64,000 nt of DNA from Stenotrophomonas bentonitica (GTDB lineage: Bacteria > Pseudomonadota > Gammaproteobacteria > Xanthomonadales > Xanthomonadaceae), in the NCBI RefSeq assembly GCF_013185915.1, contig NZ_JAAZUH010000002.1, positions 744,001 to 808,000 on the forward strand, given 5' to 3'. A model generated the notes under the pieces. The model made no database searches and was not told where the DNA came from. It saw nothing but the letters and a program-made list of their open reading frames with translations. The translations under genes and the position numbers were made by a program. Of the stretch, positions 28,178 through 36,554 are shown piece after piece (position 1 is the stretch's first letter; each line of letters opens with the position of its first letter).

Positions 28178-30727
28178 GTGCAGAACAAATCGCCTCTGGG
28201 GCTGGCCATCAGCCTCTCGTTGCTCGTCCTGTCCACCGCGCCCGCCGTGGCCGCCGCGAGCGGGGAGCTCGCCGGCGCTGCGGCGGCCACCGAACTGGAC
28301 CGCGTGGAAGTCCGTCCGCAGCTGGAATCGCAGACCCGCGCCGTCGACCTCAAGCGCAGCAGCGACGCGATCCAGGACGCGGTGTCGTCCGATTCCATGG
28401 GCGTCTACCCCGACAAGAACGTGGCCGAGTCGCTGCAGCGCCTGCCGGGCGTGAGCGTCACCCGCGACCAGGGCGAAGGCCGCTTCGTGGTGGTGCGTGG
28501 CCTGGATGCCAACCTCAACAGCGTCAGCATCGACGGCGTGTCGGTCGGTACCCCGGAAGACTCCAGCCGCGCCGCGCCGCTGGACGTCATTCCCTCCGAT
28601 TCCACCGAACGCCTGCGCGTGGTCAAGTCGCCCACCCCGGACATGCCCGGCGATGCCATCGGCGGCGCGATCCTGGTCGAGTCGGCCTCGGCCTTCGACC
28701 GCGACGGTCGCAGCCTGCGCGGCAAGATCGAAGCCAGCCACCAGGACCTGTCCGGCCACACCAGCCCGAAGGCCGCGTTCAACTACAGCGAAGTGTTCGC
28801 CGATACCTTCGGCGTGGCGCTGGGCGTGAACTACCAGAACCGCAAGTTCGAGTCCGACAACACCGAAGTGGAGTACGGTGAGTTCGACGGCGGCAGCGAA
28901 GACGACCTGTTCGCCACCAGCCTGCAGCACCGCAAGTACGAGATCGAGCGCAAGCGCATCGGCGCCAACCTCAACTTCGACTGGCGCCCCAGCGAAGACA
29001 GCCAGTACTACCTGCGTACGCTCTACAGCCAGTTCGACGACGCCGAAACCCGCCAGCGCGCCATCTTCAACTTCGGTGACGGCGAGGTTACCGCACTGGG
29101 CAACAACCAGTTCCGGGTCGACGAGCTGCCGGCCGACGCCATCCAGAAGCGCATGCGCTACCGCACCAAGGAGGAAAACACCTTCGCGGCGAGCCTGGGC
29201 GGTGAGAACCGCCTGACCAACGCGGTGGTCGATTACAAGGTCGGCTATACCCGTACCGAAGAGCGCGTCAACGACGAAATGGAAGCGCGCTTCGAGTACA
29301 ACGGCGACGACCTGGCCGCCACCGTGGACCAGAACAGCGGCATCCCGCGCTACACGCTCAGCGATGCCAGCTGGATGGACAACGGCAACTACGACTTCGA
29401 CCGTTTCGTGCTCTCGCCCAAGCGCGTGGACGACAAGGAACACAGCGCGCAGATCAACGTGCGCTTCGACGGCGACAACAGCAGCTACAAGTTCGGCCTG
29501 CTCGGCCGCTGGCGCGACCGCGACGTCGATACCGACGAGCGCGAACTGCGGGTCGGCCCGGACGTGGCCCTGTCCGACTGGACCACCTCCAGCCCCGACC
29601 ACCGCGGCGGCAGCCTCGGCCAGGGCATGAGCTCGGACGCGATGCGCCGCTACTGGGCGCAGTTCGGCAGCCAGTACAGCGCCCGTCCGCAGGACGCCGG
29701 TGCCAATGCGATGACCTCGCTGGAAGAGGACTACACCGCCAGCGAAGACATCTTCGCCACCTACGCCATGGGCACCTGGGACATCGGCAACCTGCGCGTG
29801 ATCGGCGGCGTGCGCGTGGAGAACACGCAGTTCCAGGCGACCGGCAACCAGGTGGACGTGGCCGCCAACGGTCGCAGCTACACCGTTACCCCGCTCACCG
29901 CCGACCGCAGCTACACCAACGTGCTGCCCGGCCTGCACCTGCGCTATGACGCCGGCAGCGACTGGGTACTGCGCGCGGCCGCCAACAAGACCGTCTCGCG
30001 TCCGTCCTTCGGCGACATCGCGCCGCGCATCGGCTACAACCGCGGCGACGAGGAAGTGCGGATCGGCAATCCCGAACTGGACCCGTACGAATCGAAGAAC
30101 CTGGACCTGTCGCTGGAGCGCTACATCGGCAGCACCGGCATCGTCTCGCTGGGCCTGTTCCACAAGAGCATCGACGGCTACATCGTCAACACCGTCAGCG
30201 ACAGCGACCCGGAGTACCCGGGCTTCGAAGTTACCCGCGTGATCAACGGCGACACCGCCAAGGTCTACGGCGCCGAGTTCAACTGGCAGCAGCAGCTGAG
30301 CTTCCTGCCGGCGGGCTGGGACGGCCTGCTGGTCGGCGCCAGCGGCACCTGGCTGGACACCGACTTCGACCCGGGCCTGGACGGCCGTGCCGACGAGGAC
30401 TTCACCCTGCCGCGCGCGTCCAAGCACGTGTACAGCGCGCACGTTGGGTATGAAAAAGAGGGCTTCAGCACCCGCCTGGCCGCGGTGTACCGCAGCGAAT
30501 ACCTGGATACGCTCGGGGACAGCGGCGCCTACGATATCTTCGTGGCACCCAACACCCAGCTCGACTTCAGCCTGGACTACAAGATCACCGACAACGTGAG
30601 CGTCTACTTCGAAGCGCAGAACCTGCTGGACAAGCCGCTGGAGCTGTACCAGGGCGTGCGTTCGCGCACCCTGCAGAACGAAGAGTACGGCCGCACCTAC
30701 GCGCTGGGCCTGAAGGTGGCGCTGTGA
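28178..30727 (+). CDS. TonB-dependent outer membrane receptor
   Basis: An 849-residue receptor with a signal peptide (cleaved near AVAAAS). The plug domain (~residues 45-170) has DKNVAESLQRLPGVSVTRD, RFVVVRGLDANLNSVSIDG and PDMPGDAIGG. A large beta-barrel follows. The end QNEEYGRTYALGLKVAL is the typical terminal strand. The next genes encode phytase, phosphatase and pyrophosphatase, so the likely substrate is a phosphorylated compound such as phytate or a metal-phytate complex (inference). The start is GTG at 28178; the stop TGA shares one base with the phytase ATG. Confidence 0.92.
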   Translation: MQNKSPLGLAISLSLLVLSTAPAVAAASGELAGAAAATELDRVEVRPQLESQTRAVDLKRSSDAIQDAVSSDSMGVYPDKNVAESLQRLPGVSVTRDQGEGRFVVVRGLDANLNSVSIDGVSVGTPEDSSRAAPLDVIPSDSTERLRVVKSPTPDMPGDAIGGAILVESASAFDRDGRSLRGKIEASHQDLSGHTSPKAAFNYSEVFADTFGVALGVNYQNRKFESDNTEVEYGEFDGGSEDDLFATSLQHRKYEIERKRIGANLNFDWRPSEDSQYYLRTLYSQFDDAETRQRAIFNFGDGEVTALGNNQFRVDELPADAIQKRMRYRTKEENTFAASLGGENRLTNAVVDYKVGYTRTEERVNDEMEARFEYNGDDLAATVDQNSGIPRYTLSDASWMDNGNYDFDRFVLSPKRVDDKEHSAQINVRFDGDNSSYKFGLLGRWRDRDVDTDERELRVGPDVALSDWTTSSPDHRGGSLGQGMSSDAMRRYWAQFGSQYSARPQDAGANAMTSLEEDYTASEDIFATYAMGTWDIGNLRVIGGVRVENTQFQATGNQVDVAANGRSYTVTPLTADRSYTNVLPGLHLRYDAGSDWVLRAAANKTVSRPSFGDIAPRIGYNRGDEEVRIGNPELDPYESKNLDLSLERYIGSTGIVSLGLFHKSIDGYIVNTVSDSDPEYPGFEVTRVINGDTAKVYGAEFNWQQQLSFLPAGWDGLLVGASGTWLDTDFDPGLDGRADEDFTLPRASKHVYSAHVGYEKEGFSTRLAAVYRSEYLDTLGDSGAYDIFVAPNTQLDFSLDYKITDNVSVYFEAQNLLDKPLELYQGVRSRTLQNEEYGRTYALGLKVAL

Positions 30728-31842
30728 TGCGCGCCGCTCCCGTCGCCAGCCTGCTGGCCGTGGCGCTGCTGGCCGGCTGCAAGCCGGCGGCGGCGCCGGC
30801 GCCGGCCGCACCGGCGGTGGACGCCGCGACGGCGACCACCACCAACCGGGCCGTGGCCACCGTGGCCGAGGCCTTCCTGACCCCGATGACCCCGGCCGAC
30901 AACATCGATTCGCCGGCCAGCTGGACCACGCCGGACGGGCAGGTGTGGCTGATCGCCACCGCCAAGGCCACCGACAAGCTGGTGGTCTACGACGGCCAGA
31001 CCGGCGCGCACCTGCGCGACGTGGGCAGCACCGGCACCGCGCCGGGCCAGTTCGTCCGGCCCAACGGCATTGCCGTGGTCGATGACCTGGTGCTGATCGT
31101 GGAGCGCGACAACCATCGCGTGCAGGTCCTGCAGCTGCCGGACTTCACCCCGCTGGGCGTGTTCGCCGCCGATGACCTGCGCAAGCCGTACGGCCTGTGG
31201 GTCAACAAGCTGGCCAATGGTTATGACGTGTACGTCACCGACTCCTACGACGCCGGCGAAGATGCGCAGGGCAACGACGTGCTGCCGCCGCTGGCCGAAC
31301 TGGACAAGCGCGTGCGCCGCTACGCACTGCAGGTGCAGGACGGCAAGGCGCAGGCGACGCTGGTGTCCAGCATCGGCGACACCAGCGAGGCCGGCGCACT
31401 GCGCGTGGTCGAGTCGATCTGGGGCGACCCGGCCAACGACCGCCTGCTGATCGCCGAGGAAGATGAAAGCTACGCCAGCGAGTTCAAGGTCTACACGCTG
31501 GAAGGAAAGTTCACCGGCACCACCTTCGGCCGCGACGCCTTCAAGGCGCAGGCCGAAGGCGTGATGCTGCGCCCCTGCGGCAAGGACGGCTGGTGGATCA
31601 CCACCGAGCAGGGCAAGCAGCGCAGCGTGTTCCATCTGTTCGACCGCCACACGTTGAAGCATGTGGGTGCCTTCCAGGGCAACACGGTCGCCAACACCGA
31701 CGGCATCTGGATGAGCATGGCCGCGTCGCCGCGCTTCCCGCATGGCGCGCTGTATGCGGTGCACGACGACCAGGGCGTGGTCGCGTTCGATTGGGCCAGC
31801 GTGGCCAAGCAACTGTCCCTGCCGCTGGAGTGCGAAAACTGA
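30727..31842 (+). CDS. Phytase-type beta-propeller lipoprotein
   Basis: A 371-residue lipoprotein (lipobox LAGC, then an Ala/Pro/Thr linker to ~residue 55). The rest matches the beta-propeller 3-phytase fold: NIDSPASWTTPDGQVWLIAT, TDKLVVYDGQTGAHLRDVG, FVRPNGIAVVDDL, acidic Ca-binding stretches (IAEEDESYASEFKVY) and NTVANTDGIWM. Such enzymes release phosphate from phytate with Ca(2+). It is probably anchored to the outer membrane or periplasmic. Both junctions are TGATG stop-start overlaps, implying coupled translation with the receptor and the phosphatase. Confidence 0.88.
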   Translation: MRAAPVASLLAVALLAGCKPAAAPAPAAPAVDAATATTTNRAVATVAEAFLTPMTPADNIDSPASWTTPDGQVWLIATAKATDKLVVYDGQTGAHLRDVGSTGTAPGQFVRPNGIAVVDDLVLIVERDNHRVQVLQLPDFTPLGVFAADDLRKPYGLWVNKLANGYDVYVTDSYDAGEDAQGNDVLPPLAELDKRVRRYALQVQDGKAQATLVSSIGDTSEAGALRVVESIWGDPANDRLLIAEEDESYASEFKVYTLEGKFTGTTFGRDAFKAQAEGVMLRPCGKDGWWITTEQGKQRSVFHLFDRHTLKHVGAFQGNTVANTDGIWMSMAASPRFPHGALYAVHDDQGVVAFDWASVAKQLSLPLECEN

Positions 31843-33218
31843 TGTCCGTGCGTGATTGTGTGAAGGCGCTGGGGCTGGCGCTGCTGCTGTGTTCGGGGGC
31901 TGCATCGGCCAGGACCGCGACCCAGGTGGAACCCAACACGCAGGTGCCGGTGGGTAATCGACATTACGCCGCCACCGGCTTCCCGGACCGCATCGTCGCT
32001 TCGCCGGCGCAGGACGCCGCGCGCGGTTTCGGCGTGGCCTGGCGCACCGACGGCACGGTGAAGGCACCGGTGCTGGAGTGGGTCGTGGCCGGCGATTCGC
32101 CGGACGTGGGCAAGGTGGCCCGGGTGACCGCGACCACCACCGCACTCACTACCGAGCTGGGCGCGTCCAACCACCACCGTGCGGACGTGACCGGCCTGGC
32201 GCCGGACACGCTGTACCTGTGGCGCGTGCAGGGCAACGGCACCTGGAGTGCCTGGAACCAGCTGCGCACGGCGGGGACGGCGGACAAGCCGCTGACCCTG
32301 CTGTACTTCGGCGACACCCAGAACAAGAACCTGAGCCACGTCTCGCGCGTGCTGCGCGCCGGCATCAAGGCGGCGCCGACCGCGCCACTGACCTTGTTTG
32401 CGGGCGACCTGGTCAGCGGGGGCGACGGCCAGGACGACAGCGAGTGGGGCGAGTGGTTCGCCGCCGCCGGCTGGCTGCCGCAGGAAACCATGGTGGCGCC
32501 GGCGATCGGCAACCATGAGTACTTCGAGGAGTTCGAAGACACGCCGCAGGAACGCCGCGTGCTCGGCAAGCACTGGCCGGTGACGTTCGCGCTGCCGCGC
32601 AATGGCGTGGATGCCGCTTCCACCAGCACCTACTGGTTCGATTACCAGGGCGTGCGGATCGCGGTACTCGACGGCACCTCCGCGCTCGACCTGGGCACGG
32701 CCAAGGCGCAGGCGCAGTGGCTGGACAAGGTGCTGGCCGGCAACACCCAGCGCTGGACCATCGTGCTGCTGCACCAGCCGTTCTACTCGCCGCGCGAAGG
32801 GCGGGAGAACACCGCGCTGCGCGAGGAGATCCTGCCGGTGGTACGCCGCCACAACGTCGACCTGGTGCTGCAGGGGCACGACCACACCTATGGCCGTCGC
32901 GGCGAAGGCAGCGATGCCACCCCGCAGTATGTGGTCACCGTGGCTGGTCCCAAGCAGTACCGGCTCTCGGACGAGGCGCGCGCCACCATGGCCCCGGTCG
33001 GTGAGGATACCCAGCTGTTCCAGGTGCTCACGGTCGATCCACGGCAGCTGCGCTATGAAGCCCGCACGGTGACCGGCCGCCTGTACGACGGCTTCGAACT
33101 GACCCGCGCGGCTGACGGCAGCAAGCGCAAGACCGAGCTGACCGAAGGCCGCATCGCCCCGCGCGACTGCGCGCGTACCGAGACCCTCAAGGGTCGCGCC
33201 GACCGATGCTGGGAATGA
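31842..33218 (+). CDS. Secreted metallophosphoesterase, purple acid phosphatase-like
   Basis: A 458-residue protein with a signal peptide (cleaved near ASA). Residues ~35-150 form a fibronectin-like domain as in purple acid phosphatases (RGFGVAWRTDG, ADVTGLAPDTLYLWRVQ). The metallophosphatase domain follows with motifs YFGDTQ, FAGDLVSGG, IGNHEY, LLHQPFYS and LQGHDHTYGR, which give the two-metal site. It probably takes phosphate from inositol phosphates or other esters in the periplasm. It is joined to the phytase gene by a TGATG overlap and to the pyrophosphatase gene likewise. Confidence 0.9.
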   Translation: MSVRDCVKALGLALLLCSGAASARTATQVEPNTQVPVGNRHYAATGFPDRIVASPAQDAARGFGVAWRTDGTVKAPVLEWVVAGDSPDVGKVARVTATTTALTTELGASNHHRADVTGLAPDTLYLWRVQGNGTWSAWNQLRTAGTADKPLTLLYFGDTQNKNLSHVSRVLRAGIKAAPTAPLTLFAGDLVSGGDGQDDSEWGEWFAAAGWLPQETMVAPAIGNHEYFEEFEDTPQERRVLGKHWPVTFALPRNGVDAASTSTYWFDYQGVRIAVLDGTSALDLGTAKAQAQWLDKVLAGNTQRWTIVLLHQPFYSPREGRENTALREEILPVVRRHNVDLVLQGHDHTYGRRGEGSDATPQYVVTVAGPKQYRLSDEARATMAPVGEDTQLFQVLTVDPRQLRYEARTVTGRLYDGFELTRAADGSKRKTELTEGRIAPRDCARTETLKGRADRCWE

Positions 33219-33853
33219 TGCAGATGAAACGCCGCCTTCCGCTTCTCGCCCTCACCACCGCGCTGCTCCTGCTTGCCGGCGCCAGCCTGGCCAGCAACGC
33301 GGTCCTGCACCCGTTCCTGGCCGCGCAGCCCAAGGAAGCGCCGGAAGAAGCCAATCTGGCGGTGGAAATCCCCGCCGGCAGCTTCACCAAGTACGAGATC
33401 AAGGAAGACGGCCTGGTCCACGTCGACCGCTTCCAGTCGATGCCGGTGGCGTACCCGGCCAACTACGGTTCGATGCCGCGCACCCTGGCCGGCGACAACG
33501 ACCCGCTCGACGCCCTGGTCCTGACCCGTGAGCCGCTGCACCCGGGCGTGATCGTGCGCTTCCGTCCGATCGGATACCTGAAGATGGTCGACAAGGGCGA
33601 GCACGACGAGAAGGTGATCGGCGTACCGACTGACAAGATCGACCCCACCTACGCCAACATCCGCGACCTGCAGGACCTGCCGCTGATCGAACGCCAGCGC
33701 ATCGAGGCGTTCTTCCGCGTCTACAAGGACCTGCCGGAAGGTCGCAACCCGGTGCAGCTCAACGGCTGGGGCAACGCGGCAGAAGCCAAGGCCCTGATCC
33801 GCGAATCCATGCAGCGCTTCGACGCGCAGCAGCGGCGCGGCAAGGGCGACTGA
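33218..33853 (+). CDS. Inorganic pyrophosphatase with N-terminal signal peptide
   Basis: A 211-residue family I (soluble type) pyrophosphatase. Active-site blocks are VDRFQSMPVAYPANYGSMPRT (Tyr/Gly-rich), AGDNDPLDALVL (D-x2-DxxD metal site), KMVDKGEHDEKVIGV and a Tyr-Lys pair in RVYKDLPEG. Unlike the cytosolic enzyme it has a clear signal peptide (MKRRLPLLALTTALLLLAGA, ASLA cleavage), so it should act in the periplasm. Several ATGs (33206, 33215, 33218, 33224) precede the signal; 33218 repeats the TGATG junction seen upstream. It ends the phosphate-scavenging operon. Confidence 0.9.
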   Translation: MQMKRRLPLLALTTALLLLAGASLASNAVLHPFLAAQPKEAPEEANLAVEIPAGSFTKYEIKEDGLVHVDRFQSMPVAYPANYGSMPRTLAGDNDPLDALVLTREPLHPGVIVRFRPIGYLKMVDKGEHDEKVIGVPTDKIDPTYANIRDLQDLPLIERQRIEAFFRVYKDLPEGRNPVQLNGWGNAAEAKALIRESMQRFDAQQRRGKGD

Positions 33854-33941
33854 GCCAGGGGCTGCGCGGCACCCTGACTTCCGGCCCTTCTGCGGGGCCC
33901 GTAGTGCAGTAGCCTTGGGATGGACGCCAAGGAGAGCCCGC

Positions 33942-35192
33942 ATGTCACGCACCGTGCTGAAACCCGTTGTGTTTGCCGTCGCCCTGCTGCTGGCTGCCCC
34001 CGCTCTCGCAGAAGATTTCGCCATTGTCGGCGCGCAGGTGTTTCCTTCACCGGATGCCGCCCCGATTGCCGATGGCACGGTGGTTGTCCGTGACGGACGC
34101 ATCACCGCCGTCGGCCCTCGTAGCAGGGTGAAGGTGCCGGAAGGCACCCGCATCATCGATGGCAAGGGCCGCAGCGTGACCGCCGGGTTCTGGAACAGCC
34201 ATGTGCACCTGATGTCGCCGCCGTTCCACCAGCCTGACGCGCAGACGCCGGAGGCGCTGCAGGACGCACTGCGCGACCGCTTCGGAAAGTGGGGCTTCAC
34301 AACCTTGTTCGACATCGGCTCCCTGCCGGGCGACGCAGGTGCGCTGCGCACGCGCATGGCAAAGGGCGAGGTTCAAGGCCCGCGCCTGCTGACCGTGGAC
34401 ATGCCGTTTTACCCCGAGCACGGCACGCCGATCTACGTACGCGAGCTGTGGGCGCAGACCCGCACGATCAGCGCGGAAGTCGCCACGCCCGCCGAGGCGC
34501 GCCAACGCGCCGAAGCCCAGCTGGACGCCGGCGCCGACGGCGTAAAGGTCTTCACCGGCGCGATCGTAGGCGGGCCCCAGGGCGTACTGCCAATGCGGGT
34601 GGACGTCGCCAGCGCGGCGGTGGACGCTGCACACGCGCACGGCAAGCCGGCCTTCGCTCATCCGACCAACATGGCGGGGCTGGAGGTTGCGGTGGCCAGC
34701 GGTGTGGACGTGCTGGCGCATACCGCACCGGACGCTGGCCCGTGGTCGCCGGAACTGGTGGAGAGGCTGAAAGCGAAGCACATGGCACTGGTGCCGACGC
34801 TGTCGCTGTTCGACGCCCACCTGCGCCAGGAAGGCGTGCCTGACGAGGTGGTGAAGCGATTCGTCGGCAATGCACAGCAGCAGGTCAAAGCCATGGCCGA
34901 CGGAGGCGGGCAGGTGCTGTTCGGCACCGACGCCGGCTACACCGAGGTCTACGACACCCGGGTGGAATACCGGCTGATGACCGCCGCCGGCCTCGACTGG
35001 CGGCAGATCCTGGCCAGCCTGACCACCGCGCCCGCATCGCGGTTCGGCGACGCCACCCAGCGTGGGCGCCTCGCCGAAGGCTACGCCGCCGATCTGGTAG
35101 TGCTGGGCAGCGACCCACAGCAGTCGACAGAAGCATTTGCGGACGTAGCGATGACCATTCGCGACGGCAAGACCATCTACACCCCCCGGTAG
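33942..35192 (+). CDS. Secreted amidohydrolase (imidazolonepropionase-like)
   Basis: A 416-residue metal-dependent amidohydrolase with a signal peptide (cleaved near ALA/ED). TIM-barrel motifs are the HxH in GFWNSHVHLMSP, a Lys in GVKVFTG, His in PAFAHPTN, His in VLAHTAPDAG and the metal Asp in LFGTDAGYTEVYD. A C-terminal composite domain follows (GYAADLVVLGSDP). The group includes periplasmic dipeptidases and lactam hydrolases; the substrate is unknown. A good ribosome site (AAGGAGA) precedes the ATG at 33942. Its TAG stop is part of a GTAG repeat element. Confidence 0.9.
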   Translation: MSRTVLKPVVFAVALLLAAPALAEDFAIVGAQVFPSPDAAPIADGTVVVRDGRITAVGPRSRVKVPEGTRIIDGKGRSVTAGFWNSHVHLMSPPFHQPDAQTPEALQDALRDRFGKWGFTTLFDIGSLPGDAGALRTRMAKGEVQGPRLLTVDMPFYPEHGTPIYVRELWAQTRTISAEVATPAEARQRAEAQLDAGADGVKVFTGAIVGGPQGVLPMRVDVASAAVDAAHAHGKPAFAHPTNMAGLEVAVASGVDVLAHTAPDAGPWSPELVERLKAKHMALVPTLSLFDAHLRQEGVPDEVVKRFVGNAQQQVKAMADGGGQVLFGTDAGYTEVYDTRVEYRLMTAAGLDWRQILASLTTAPASRFGDATQRGRLAEGYAADLVVLGSDPQQSTEAFADVAMTIRDGKTIYTPR

Positions 35193-35272
35193 AGCCACGC
35201 CCTGCGTAGCTGCCCAGCCGGTAGAGCCACGCCCTGCGTGGCTGCGCAAAGCGGGGCAGAGCCCCGCTCTAC
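35189..35272. repeat. Three SMAG-type palindromes joining two convergent genes
   Basis: Two direct copies start GTAG at 35189 and 35221 (GAGCCACGC then GCGTGGCT; the first has one stem mismatch). A third, inverted, spans ~35252-35272 and ends CTAC. The TAG of the first GTAG is the stop codon of the amidohydrolase gene. The TAG of the inverted one (35271-35269) is the stop of the catalase-like gene. Confidence 0.85.
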
Positions 35273-36357
35273 GGCGCGCGGTGGGTCGGTTCGTGAATCG
35301 GGCAGCGGTTGAACCGCGAACGGAACTCCCGTGAGGCTGCCATCACCACGCGCCGGGCGCGGTTGAGGTTGCCCAGTGGCTGGTGCGCCGCCAGGGCGTG
35401 CCATGGCGCAAAGGCGAGGGCATCTTCAGCCGCTTCGGCATCGGCGCTCCAGGACGGCTGTGCTTCCACCACGAGGCGACCCACGGGCAGGTACGGGCTG
35501 ACGTCCTCCGGCCAGACCACCGATGCATCTTCGATCGGCATCTTCTCCAGATCGCGGCACAGCTGCACGCGCAGTTCCCATTCGGCCACCGCGCCAGGTT
35601 GCGCAAAGAACGCGGCGACCGCATCGCGCTGCGTGTCCGGCTCCGATTCCAGCTTCCTGCCCGTCAGCGCCACCAGGCCCGGCGAAATCGGCACCCAGGA
35701 GAACTTGGCGATGTAGTCGCCATAGCGGAACGGAACCTGGGTAAAGAACGTCTCGCCAAGGGGATGATGCTGCGGTTCGCCACCCAGCGCTTTCAACGAT
35801 GCGCTCTGGCCGCCCACCGCTTCCAGGGCCGCCTCGGTACCGCGCAGCGTTGCCGAGATCACCTGTTTGGTGCGCGGCATGCGCTCGGTGGTGGCGGCCA
35901 GCAGCTTGGCCGAACGCAGGAAGCCGCTGATGCCCGGCGTGTTGAACGCGGGCCCGTTGACCATCAGGAAGTCCTGGCTGTGCAGCTCATCGCCGCCTTC
36001 AACGCGGGCGCCGGGCACGTCCAGGATCTTGACTGCCATTGCACGCGGGGTAGACACCGTGTCCGGCAGCTGTTCGGCCGGCGGCGACGACAACCGCACC
36101 AGTGCATCGAACTCGCCGGGTGCGGCGAACAGGCCCTGCGCAAGTTCTGGCGACAACCCATCCAGCACCCGGAAGCGTCCACGCAGCAAAGCGTGCCCCT
36201 TGGCATGCACGGCGCGATGCGCGTGCCCTTCATGCTCCGCCACGGTGTGGGCCATATCCGTGAACACTTTCACCATCTCGTCGATGGTGGCGTCCTCATC
36301 CGCATCACGGTGCTCGACGGCCGGGGAATAGGGAACAGCAGGCAGGGAAGGAGTCAT
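35269..36357 (-). CDS. Catalase-like haem protein
   Basis: A 362-residue protein of the short 'catalase family' found in many proteobacteria. The distal His lies in AVHAKGHALLRGRF, matching the VHAKG motif of catalases. FDALVRLSSPPAEQLPDTVS and RAMAVKILDVPG fit the haem-pocket strands, and DFLMVNGPAFNT matches a family block. The proximal Tyr is not obvious to the eye. No signal peptide. The role is likely peroxide or organic hydroperoxide breakdown, but activity is unproven for this subgroup. The ATG at 36357 is chosen because the upstream part is not conserved. Confidence 0.82.
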   Translation of the reverse strand: MTPSLPAVPYSPAVEHRDADEDATIDEMVKVFTDMAHTVAEHEGHAHRAVHAKGHALLRGRFRVLDGLSPELAQGLFAAPGEFDALVRLSSPPAEQLPDTVSTPRAMAVKILDVPGARVEGGDELHSQDFLMVNGPAFNTPGISGFLRSAKLLAATTERMPRTKQVISATLRGTEAALEAVGGQSASLKALGGEPQHHPLGETFFTQVPFRYGDYIAKFSWVPISPGLVALTGRKLESEPDTQRDAVAAFFAQPGAVAEWELRVQLCRDLEKMPIEDASVVWPEDVSPYLPVGRLVVEAQPSWSADAEAAEDALAFAPWHALAAHQPLGNLNRARRVVMAASREFRSRFNRCPIHEPTHRAP

Positions 36358-36554
36358 CGCATGGGCATCCAGATCAGGCAGGAAGGGCTCCGCCACGCGG
36401 CCTTGGCAAACGTGCGGCTGGGGCATGCGCCCACCATGTGCGCTTCCGGGTGCAGGCATGGTGCATGCCAGATGCCGGTCATGCGAAGGACGCGTGCAGG
36501 GCCTTCACTGCGGCTCGCTATCATGTGCGCACCTTTCAAGCGTAGGCGGTAGTC

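Noticed and set aside
28121..30811. An 896-codon minus-strand frame opposite the TonB receptor
   Set aside because: Antisense shadow of a strong receptor gene; composition not protein-like.
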